From NCBI RefSeq assembly GCF_003931915.1, contig NZ_RSAA01000006.1:17255-81254 (forward strand): DNA of 64,000 nt, in the 5' to 3' direction. Every line of letters begins with the position of its first letter. Position 1 is the stretch's first letter. Below the pieces are notes generated by a model. The model saw only the letters and a list, made by a program, of their open reading frames with translations, had not been told where the DNA came from and searched no databases. The position numbers and the translations under genes were made by a program. Below are positions 6,927 to 13,693 of the stretch, in pieces. Source of the DNA: Saccharopolyspora rhizosphaerae. Lineage in GTDB: Bacteria; Actinomycetota; Actinomycetes; Mycobacteriales; Pseudonocardiaceae.

Positions 6927-8162
6927 ATGCGGAAAGTCCTGGTTGTCGGGGCCGGACAGTCCGGTCTGCAGCTTGCGCTGAGCCTGCAGGAGCTGCAGTA
7001 CGACGTGACGGTGATGTCGGCGCGGGCTCCGGAGGGAATTCGCAACGGCCCGGTCATGTCAACGCAGTGCATGTTCCACACCGCGCTGCAGCACGAGCGG
7101 GATCACGGATTGAACCTGTGGGAGGCGCAGACGCCCGAGATCGGCGGTCTTGGTCTGTCGATCGCTGGACCGGATGGCTCTCGCGTCCTGGATTGGTTGG
7201 GTATCCTCGACAACTACGCGCAGTCGGTCGACCAGCGGGTGAAGATGGCCGGTTGGCTGGAGCTGTTCGAGGACCGCGGCGGCAAGGCCATCTACCAGGG
7301 TGTGACGACTTCGGACCTGGACTCGCTGACGAAGAACTACGACCTCGTCATCGTCGCGGCGGGCAAGGGCGAGCTCGTCCAGCTCTTCGACCGCGACCCG
7401 GCGCGTTCGCCCTACATCAGTGCGCAGCGCACGCTGTCGGTGTGCTACGTGCACGGTGCGGGTCCGCGCCCCGAGCACCCCGACACGCTGGCGGTCCGGT
7501 TCAACGTGCAGCCCGGGGTCGGTGAGTTGTTCGTGATCCCGGCATACACGTTCACTGGCCCCTGCCACATCCCGTTCTTTGAAGGGATCCCGGGTGGACC
7601 GCTGGATTGCTGGACGGATCGGCCGGCGCCGGGCGAGCACTGGTCCCGGATGTTGGAGCTGATGCGCCAGTACTTCCCGTGGGAGTACGAGCGGTTCAGG
7701 GACGCGGAGCTGACCGACTCGCAGGCCACACTCGCAGGCGGTTACAGCCCGGTGGTGCGCAAGCCGGTGGCGCAGCTGCCCTCCGGCGGCCTGGCGCTGG
7801 GCATGGCGGACGTCGTGGTGGCCAACGACCCCATTACCGGCCAGGGCTCGAACAGCGCGAGCAAATGCGCGGCGTCGTATCTGGACAGCATCGTGAGGCA
7901 CGGGGACCGGCCGTTCGACCGGGACTGGATGACGCAGACCTTCGAAACCTTCTGGGAATACGCCCAGCACCCCACGACGTGGACGAACGCGTTGTTGCAA
8001 CCGCCGCCGGAGCACGTGCTGCGGATCTTCAGTGCGGCATCGGACATCCCGGCGATCCGCAACCGCTTCGTGAACGGGTTCGACGACCCGACCGACTTCA
8101 GCCAGTGGTTCCTCGACCCGGAACTCGCCGACGCCTACCTGCAGGAAGTGTCGGCGGGCTGA
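6927..8162 (+). CDS. Styrene/indole monooxygenase-like FAD-dependent oxygenase (StyA-type)
   Basis: 411 residues, the size of StyA. The N-terminal FAD-binding Rossmann motif is VVGAGQSGLQLALSLQE (about 5-21). KAIYQGVTTSDLDSL, then YDLVIVAAGKGELVQLFDR, and the C-terminal NDPITGQGSNSASKCA (FAD-contact) follow the StyA pattern. Such enzymes epoxidise styrene or indole with FADH2 supplied by a separate reductase, StyB. No flavin reductase is present nearby, so this is an orphan oxygenase component. AGAGG precedes the ATG. It is the only clearly intact enzyme gene in the decayed 5.3-9 kb stretch. Confidence 0.85.
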   Translation: MRKVLVVGAGQSGLQLALSLQELQYDVTVMSARAPEGIRNGPVMSTQCMFHTALQHERDHGLNLWEAQTPEIGGLGLSIAGPDGSRVLDWLGILDNYAQSVDQRVKMAGWLELFEDRGGKAIYQGVTTSDLDSLTKNYDLVIVAAGKGELVQLFDRDPARSPYISAQRTLSVCYVHGAGPRPEHPDTLAVRFNVQPGVGELFVIPAYTFTGPCHIPFFEGIPGGPLDCWTDRPAPGEHWSRMLELMRQYFPWEYERFRDAELTDSQATLAGGYSPVVRKPVAQLPSGGLALGMADVVVANDPITGQGSNSASKCAASYLDSIVRHGDRPFDRDWMTQTFETFWEYAQHPTTWTNALLQPPPEHVLRIFSAASDIPAIRNRFVNGFDDPTDFSQWFLDPELADAYLQEVSAG

Positions 8163-8758
8163 CACCGGCGCGGGTGTCGGGCGGGCCTGCCCACAACCGG
8201 TCGGTACCCGCCAGACAGCAGACCGAGCGGGCGTCGGGCGAGGCTATTGCTCCGAATAGCCTAGAATGAGCCCTTCTGCTGTGTGCAGGCGCCGATGAGG
8301 TGGCTTGGGCGAGCACGGGAGTCTCCTCGAACTTGTCGCGTTCGAGGTCTCCTTCGCCCGTGTGAGGGCGGCCTCCCGGGGACATCAAGGGATGTCCGTC
8401 CTGACCGGGGTGGCCTGAGAAGTACTCCCCTCACCAGCAGTGTCGGGGACCACGAGGTGCTTTGCCATCCGAGGCAGCAGCGTAGGTCATGTTGCCCCAC
8501 TGGAGCGGCGGAGCGGCCAGAGAACCCTCGGTACACCTTGACGCGTTCTTCGGGCGCTGGACCGGGCGCAGCGCCCGACTGCACCCCCTGACGGGTAAGA
8601 AAGCACCTCGAAGCTCCTGGTGCGGACAAAGTTGATCTAGTCAATCCACTCGTCTGCCAGGAGCTTCACTCGTCTCCGCACCCGCCCTCGCCAGCACCGG
8701 GGTCGCACCACGCCAAGCGAGAAGAGACTGAGGGGCCGCTGTGGGACCTCCGGCCACC
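8163..8758. other. Intergenic stretch with two hairpins, no supported gene
   Basis: About 600 nt without a credible coding frame. It holds an 8-bp hairpin AGGCTATT/AATAGCCT at 8241-8262 without a U tract. It also holds an 11-bp perfect inverted repeat GAAGCTCCTGG (8610-8620)/CCAGGAGCTTC (8657-8667), with a 13-nt palindrome TTGATCTAGTCAA between the arms. The second looks like a remnant of a mobile-element end, but no transposase is readable. Confidence 0.5.
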
Positions 8759-8905
8759 GTGTGGTTAGTGCCCAACTCGTCGGAGGGCGCATTGAACCCA
8801 CTCGCGTTGATGCAACGGCGACCACGGGGAACAAAGAAACCCCAGGTCAAAGGTTTGACCCGGGGTTGATGTTGTGTCTGAGGGGGAGTTGCGCACTAAC
8901 CACAC
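8759..8905. repeat. Spaced 20-bp inverted repeat next to copy B
   Basis: GTGTGGTTAGTGCCCAACTC (8759-8778) recurs inverted at 8886-8905 with one mismatch. The inner arm is the end of repeat copy B; the outer arm is thus a third, partial copy of the unit's end. The corresponding dyad in copy A has a 20-nt instead of a 107-nt spacer. Confidence 0.65.
8838..8867 (-). terminator. Intrinsic terminator following repeat copy B
   Basis: A 14-bp stem (AACCCCAGGTCAAA/TTTGACCCGGGGTT on the plus strand, one mismatch) with a 2-nt loop. Read on the minus strand it is followed by TCTTTGTT. It lies 17 nt beyond the end of copy B on the strand of that copy, mirroring the arrangement of copy A. Confidence 0.65.
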
Positions 8906-9070
8906 GGCTTCGGCTTCCCTAAACCGATTTAGGCAGAGGGCTTTTGGCTGTCCCGCCGGGTGCACCACCTGAGACACCTTGGCGGGACAGGCAGATTTGC
9001 ATCGTGACCTGCAAGAATGTCGATTGGCCCGCGTTCAGGACGGTTGCTGTCGGGTGTCCTAACGTGTCCC
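8885..9070 (-). repeat. Inverted homologous unit, copy B
   Basis: The minus-strand counterpart of 2123-2312. On the plus strand it starts inside a short frame (ATG 8869, stop TAA 8920-8922) reading LRGGSCALTTRLRLP, which is the tail of another serine recombinase whose body is gone. The far end (CGTGTCCC, 9063-9070) abuts the altered N-terminus of terC. Noncoding blocks such as GCCAATC and GACATT are conserved with copy A. Confidence 0.75.
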
Positions 9071-10048
9071 GAACGGGAGTCGATCGGCACGCCCTTGTCG
9101 TGGGCGGCCAGCCTTGCCGTCCTGCTCGTCTTGCTGGCCGCGGACTTCCTGGTGACTCGCCGCCCGCACAAGGTCTCCATGCGCGAGGCCGTGAGCTGGT
9201 CGGTGTTCTACCTCGCCCTGCCGCTGGTGTTCGGAGTGGGCTTGTGGGCCGTGTTCGGCGGTCCACAGGCGCTGAAGTTCATCACCGGATTCGTGGTGGA
9301 GAAGTCTCTGTCGGTGGACAACCTGTTCGTGTTCATGCTCCTGCTGGCTGGCTTCGCAGTACCGGCCGAGATCCAGCAGCGCGTGCTGCTCTACGGAATC
9401 GTCGGCGCACTGGTTCTGCGGGGCGTCTTCATCGCCGCCGGCGCCGCCCTGCTGCAAGCCGGCACCTGGGCCTTCCTGATCTTCGGCGCGTCCCTGTTCA
9501 TCACCGCCACGAAGATCCTCCACGAAGCGCTGACCGGGTCGGGCTTCGACCGCGACGTGTCCCAACTGCGCTCGGTACGACTGCTCCGCCGGATGATGCC
9601 GGTCACCGACGACTACCGCGGTACCCAGCTCACGGTCCACGAGCACGGGCGGCGCACCCTGACCCCGCTGGCCGTGGTGGTCGTCGCCGTGTTCGCCACC
9701 GACGTGGTCTTCGCAGTCGACTCGGTCCCCGCCGTCTACGGGATCACCGAGGACCCGTACCTGGTGTTCACCACCAACGCCTTCGCCCTGCTGGGCCTTC
9801 GCGCCCTGTACTTCGTGCTGGTCACCGCACTGGCCAAGCTCACCCACCTCAACCACGGCCTGGCGATCATCCTCGGTTTCATCGGTGTGAAGCTGGTACT
9901 GCACTGGGCCCGTGGAGTCTGGCCCGCAGTACCGACAATCCCCACCCTGCTCTCCCTCGCGGTCATCGTGCTGATCCTGGCGACCGTCACGCTGACCAGC
10001 CTGCGCGCCCGCAGCGGCGCCAAGGAAGAAACCACCCCGAGGGGCTGA
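9017..10048 (+). CDS. terC: TerC/Alx-family integral membrane protein
   Basis: 343 residues. From about residue 30 it is a standard TerC protein: eight or nine membrane helices, VVEKSLSVDNLFVFMLL (about 94-110) with the conserved Asp/Asn, and FATDVVFAVDSVPAV (about 227-241). The family is linked to tellurite resistance and Mn(II) export. The first ~26 residues are not TerC-like and come from repeat copy B, so the native start seems to have been replaced. In-frame starts are ATG 9017 and TTG 9095. The promoter and any leader upstream of the original gene have been lost. Confidence 0.85.
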   Translation: MSIGPRSGRLLSGVLTCPERESIGTPLSWAASLAVLLVLLAADFLVTRRPHKVSMREAVSWSVFYLALPLVFGVGLWAVFGGPQALKFITGFVVEKSLSVDNLFVFMLLLAGFAVPAEIQQRVLLYGIVGALVLRGVFIAAGAALLQAGTWAFLIFGASLFITATKILHEALTGSGFDRDVSQLRSVRLLRRMMPVTDDYRGTQLTVHEHGRRTLTPLAVVVVAVFATDVVFAVDSVPAVYGITEDPYLVFTTNAFALLGLRALYFVLVTALAKLTHLNHGLAIILGFIGVKLVLHWARGVWPAVPTIPTLLSLAVIVLILATVTLTSLRARSGAKEETTPRG

Positions 10049-10050
10049 CC

Positions 10051-10164
10051 ATGCTCGCCGACGTTCTCATCCAACTCGGTGCGACCTTGCTCATCCTGTC
10101 CGCACTGGTGATCACCTGCGCCGTGCTGCTGGACGCCCGCCCGCCCCAGGGACCCCATCACTGA
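10051..10164 (+). CDS. 37-residue single-pass membrane peptide downstream of TerC
   Basis: MLADVLIQLGATLLILSALV continues through a hydrophobic helix (about 8-28) and ends ARPPQGPHH. It starts 3 nt after the terC stop, with GAGGGG overlapping the terC end as ribosome-binding site, so it is very likely co-translated. Its function is not known; a small partner of TerC is a reasonable inference. Confidence 0.55.
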   Translation: MLADVLIQLGATLLILSALVITCAVLLDARPPQGPHH

Positions 10165-10857
10165 CAACAGCGTGCTCCCCCCGCTCCCAGCTCCCGCCTC
10201 CGGCTGCTGCCACCGGGCGGGCTCCGGGTGGGAACGGGGTCCCCCCGTCCTGCGCCCACGCTGATCAGCCGCCGGCGGTGCGTGGACCCGCTGCATCAAC
10301 TGGGGCGTGAGGCGGAGGCCGGGCGGTGTTGTGGTGGTGTGAAGACCGGTATCACGCTGCGCTGTGGTCGGCTGGGCACTCTGTTGGAGCTCAGCGGCAT
10401 CTTCCAGCTGACCCGGGGGTCGGCTGAAGGCCGCGGCACGCCCGTGGGCGATGTCATGGCCCATCCGGTCGAGACGTCGTCCAGGAACTCGACCGTGGCA
10501 CTGGTCCTCAACCAACCGGCGGCCCCGTTGTGGCACCAGCACGCGCGGATCGTGGACGCCACCGGAGAAAGTCGAATGCGTGATCAACCTTTCGCCGGCT
10601 GCACGCGGTTCCGGAGTCGCAGCGCGCGACGACCATGCTGCGGTAGGTCGCCGACGCCGAGGGACCGAGTTCCTCCCCCGACCCGACGAGCCGCTCTCCG
10701 CGCTGCTGGCTCGCCTCAGCTCGGTCAGTGACGGCACACCCTGCTCCTGTCCGGCAGAGTTCGGTCGAGATCGCGCAGAGGTGAGGTGTTCGAAACGGCG
10801 ACAGCCTGCTGGAGGGCCGGCACGCCCCTCCGTGCTTGCACCCGGAAGTGCAGCTCG
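10165..10857. other. Intergenic stretch without recognised gene
   Basis: About 690 nt. Open frames exist on both strands (for example 10228-10731 plus) but are Arg/Pro/Ser-rich, have no recognisable domain and look like GC-rich mirror frames or old remnants. No terminator or RNA gene is evident. Confidence 0.5.
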
Positions 10858-12057
10858 TCAGCTCTGTTCGAGCTCTGTGTTGTCCGGTGTCGTCGACGAA
10901 GTCCCTGTGATGCCCGGTCGCGGTGCGGGGACGTGAGTGCCGAACTCGCCGGGGCGGGGGACCTCCTTGCGCGCGACGGCTTCGGCCGCGCGGACCGCTT
11001 CGGCAACCTCGGGGTTGGTGGAGGTGTCGAACCACTCCTGCACCGCATCCTCCACGGCCTCAGCCGGGGGAGCCTCTTCCGTCTGCTCCGGCGGTTCGTA
11101 GCGGAAGACGCCGTCCTCGTCGGCCTTGCCCAGGCTCCGCGCGAAACCCTCCAGCGACTTGCTGAAGTCGCTGGGCACGACCCAGACCTTGTTGCCATCG
11201 CCCTCGGCCATCTTCGGCAGCGTCTGCAGGTACTGGTACGCGAGCAGCTCCGGCGTGGGTTTGGCACGCTTGACCGCCGCGAAGACCTTCTCGATGGCCT
11301 TGGCCTGCCCCTGCGACGTGAGGTACTGGCTCGCGCGGTCGCCCTGGGCGCGCAGGATGCTGGACTGCCGGTCGGCCTCCGCGGTGAGGATCGCGGCCTG
11401 CTTCTGGCCTTCCGCCCCCAGGATCGCCGCTTGCTTCTGGCCTTCGGCGGTCTTGATGGCCGATTCGCGGGTGCCTTCGGCGTTGAGGATCATCGCGCGC
11501 TTCTCCCGGTCGGCGCGCATCTGCTTCTCCATCGAGTCCTTGATGGACGGTGGCGGGTCGATGGCCTTGAGCTCCACGCGCGCGACGCGGATGCCCCACC
11601 GGCCCGTCTCCTTGTCCAGCACTCCGCGCAGCTGCGTGTTGATCGCGTCGCGCGAGGTGAGCGTCTCCTCCAGGCTCATGCCGCCGACGACGTTGCGCAG
11701 CGTCGTGGTGGTGAGCTGCTCGACGCCGGTGATGTAGTTGGAGATCTCGTAGACCGCCGAGCGCGCATCGGTCACCTGGAAGTAGACGACGGTGTCGATG
11801 GACACCGTCAGGTTGTCCTGGGTGATGACCGGTTGCGGCGGGAACGACACGACTTGCTCGCGCAGGTCGACGCGGGCGCGCACCCGGTCGAAGAACGGCA
11901 CCAGCAGGTTGAGTCCCGGTTGCGCGACGGTCCGGTAGCGGCCGAGGCGTTCGATCACCGAAGCGGTCGCCTGCGGCACCAGCAGCACGGTCTTGGCCAC
12001 GAGCACGACGACCAGCAGGATGATGACGGCAAGCATGATCAGTGCGGTCGGGTCCAT
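10858..12057 (-). CDS. SPFH/band 7 membrane protein (stomatin/QmcA-like)
   Basis: 399 residues. An N-terminal membrane anchor (about 5-28, LIMLAVIILLVVVLVA) is followed by the SPFH domain (VPQATASVIERLGRY, then QPGLNLLVPFFDRVR). A long Ala/Glu-rich helix (about 180-255) contains repeated AEGQKQAAIL units, and the tail is acidic and low-complexity. Such proteins form large oligomeric scaffolds in membrane microdomains. GAGGAGG precedes the ATG. It is downstream of an NfeD gene with a 10-nt gap, the usual NfeD-stomatin operon in which NfeD partners the SPFH protein. Confidence 0.93.
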   Translation of the reverse strand: MDPTALIMLAVIILLVVVLVAKTVLLVPQATASVIERLGRYRTVAQPGLNLLVPFFDRVRARVDLREQVVSFPPQPVITQDNLTVSIDTVVYFQVTDARSAVYEISNYITGVEQLTTTTLRNVVGGMSLEETLTSRDAINTQLRGVLDKETGRWGIRVARVELKAIDPPPSIKDSMEKQMRADREKRAMILNAEGTRESAIKTAEGQKQAAILGAEGQKQAAILTAEADRQSSILRAQGDRASQYLTSQGQAKAIEKVFAAVKRAKPTPELLAYQYLQTLPKMAEGDGNKVWVVPSDFSKSLEGFARSLGKADEDGVFRYEPPEQTEEAPPAEAVEDAVQEWFDTSTNPEVAEAVRAAEAVARKEVPRPGEFGTHVPAPRPGITGTSSTTPDNTELEQS

Positions 12058-12067
12058 GACGGCCTCC

Positions 12068-12550
12068 TCACAATTCGCCCGAAACGACGGCGGTCGCTCC
12101 GGAGATGTCCATGACCGTCACCGTCTCGCCTGCGCGGAGCACTTCGTCCTCGCTCAGCGGCCGTGCCGACCAGCTCTGCCCGTCGATCAGCACCAGGCCG
12201 CCAACAGAACTCACAGTCGATTCGACGAAGGCCTTCTTGCCGATCAAGGCCTCCGCGTTCGTGCGGAGCTCGACGCCCCGCATCAGCCGCCGCTTCAGCG
12301 CCGGGCGCGCGCCCAGGACCAGCCCCAGGCTCAGCGCGGCGAACACCGCCGCGTCAACGGCCAGCGGCGCGCCGAGCGCGGCTGCCCCGGCGGCCCCCAA
12401 CGCGGCGACGCCGAGCATCAGCAGCACGAGTTCACCCGAGATGACCTCGGCCGCGACCAGCACCACGCCGGCGATGAGCCACAACAGCGCGACCACGTCC
12501 TCAATATGCCAGAAAAGGGCATGATCAGGCGGTTCGTACCGTCCACGCAT
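12068..12550 (-). CDS. NfeD-family membrane protein
   Basis: 160 residues at most. Two or three hydrophobic helices (LLWLIAGVVLVAAEVISGE, LVLLMLGVAALGAAGAAALG and VFAALSLGLVLGARP) precede a C-terminal OB-fold (about 92-160, ALIGKKAFVESTV to ISGATAVVSGEL). This is the short NfeD1b type without a ClpP-like protease domain. The start is uncertain: GTG at 12496 would begin the protein just before the first helix. It is co-transcribed with the stomatin-like gene. Confidence 0.9.
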   Translation of the reverse strand: MRGRYEPPDHALFWHIEDVVALLWLIAGVVLVAAEVISGELVLLMLGVAALGAAGAAALGAPLAVDAAVFAALSLGLVLGARPALKRRLMRGVELRTNAEALIGKKAFVESTVSSVGGLVLIDGQSWSARPLSEDEVLRAGETVTVMDISGATAVVSGEL

Positions 12551-13264
12551 TCCGGCCCGAGCAGGTGGCCGGGACTCTCAGTTGACGTGCGTCGCGCGAG
12601 GTCGGTGTGTCGGTGTTCCGCGGGTGGGCGTCCACCGGAATCGCATGCCGCCGCGCCGCGCGCTCAACTTCCGACATCACGGCCTTGACCCCGCCCTGGG
12701 TCGCCGCGCAGCAGATCGGCATCCACAGGTCCCGGCACACCACGTCCACCTGGGTTGAACGCCACACCGCCCCTTCCGTAGCCCGCGCCCATGCCGGACA
12801 TCTACTGATCGCTGCAGAACCCGGGACTACGTCGTCGCTGTACCCGGCCGACCGGTCCGAAGGGCAACTTGTCCTCGACTGTGAGAGATCGGCCTTCCCC
12901 ACCCACATCGCGCAACACATCGGACTCCTATTACTGCAGGAATAGCGCGGCCCGCGGTCCGCGACAGCCATTGTCAGGCCATCTTGATCATGGGCGAGCA
13001 ACTCCCCTCCCGTCTTGCACACCGACCACACCCGGTCGTAGTGCCCCGCAGGAGCAGTGCCGACAAACGTCCCCGAGGTACCGTCGTCATCAGCGGCGGG
13101 ACCGCCGATGGTTCGTGCGCCACACCCCCCGAAGGCACCCTCGCCGAAGGCTCCCGACCGATCGTCATGCGCACGACGGCGTCGTGGGGTGGAACTTCGC
13201 CATCGGCACGAGACCACGACCATGGGCACCGACGCACTGCTCTTGACCCGTGCGCCCAGCCCGC
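12551..13264. other. Degraded intergenic stretch
   Basis: About 700 nt between nfeD and the etf remnants. A minus-strand frame stays open across it, but its translation is Cys/Arg/Ser-rich and matches nothing I recognise. Treated as decayed DNA. No repeat or RNA gene seen. Confidence 0.45.
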
Positions 13265-13270
13265 CGAGAT

Positions 13271-13369
13271 GTCGGTCTTGACCTTGCGCGCGAAGGTCAA
13301 CTGCGGCCAGCCCAGCACCTCGGCGACCATCGCCGGCACCGCACCGGAGCGACCGTCGAAGCCGCCGAA
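13271..13369 (-). pseudogene. Electron-transfer flavoprotein beta subunit, internal fragment (inverted)
   Basis: On the minus strand the translation reads FGGFDGRSGAVPAMVAEVLG, then WPQLTFARKVKTD. This is the AMP/FAD-proximal core of EtfB (about residues 105-135 of ~260). Sequence on either side is not EtfB. The 3' end of an etfB lies immediately adjacent but on the opposite strand, so this fragment has been inverted. Confidence 0.65.
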
Positions 13370-13375
13370 GTCCGG

Positions 13376-13451
13376 TGGTGTGGTGGTCACCGACGAGGGA
13401 GAGGGCGGCGTGGGAGTCGCCGAGTTCCTGGCCGGCGAGAAGCTGCTCTGA
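13376..13451 (+). pseudogene. EtfB C-terminal tail
   Basis: VVVTDEGEGGVGVAEFLAGE, ending KLL and a TGA, is the typical actinobacterial EtfB terminus. The preceding ~240 residues are absent in this orientation. It sits 32 nt before an etfA-like start on the same strand, as in an etfBA operon. Confidence 0.6.
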
Positions 13452-13483
13452 GTCGTTCACGGTTGTCGAGGAGGCACTGATTC

Positions 13484-13640
13484 GTGGGCGGGGTTCTGGT
13501 CCTCGTCGATCACGTGGACGGCGAGGTCAAGGAGGTCACGTACGAGCTGCTGACCGCGGCGCGTCGTCTCGGCGAGCCGTCGGCGTTCGTCGTCTGCCGA
13601 GCCGGGCACCGCGGGCGAGCTGTCACACGTCACCTCGTCA
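13484..13640 (+). pseudogene. EtfA N-terminal fragment
   Basis: GTG-started: MGGVLVLVDHVDGEVKEVTY then ELLTAARRLGEPSAFVV, the N-terminus of the electron-transfer flavoprotein alpha subunit. The likely continuation AEPGTAGEL is in another frame, and no more of the ~320-residue protein follows. It is truncated by the end of the CocE-type gene. With the etfB pieces this is the wreck of an etfBA operon. Confidence 0.65.
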
Positions 13641-13693
13641 CCATCGTGATCGTGCTGCAGTGGTCTGGAGCTCTCCGGATCAGTGGCGGTCCG

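Noticed and set aside
12525..13460. Long minus-strand open frame across the region between nfeD and the etf remnants
   Set aside because: No recognisable domain, Cys/Arg/Ser-rich, and it overlaps EtfB/EtfA fragments in other frames; treated as decayed DNA.
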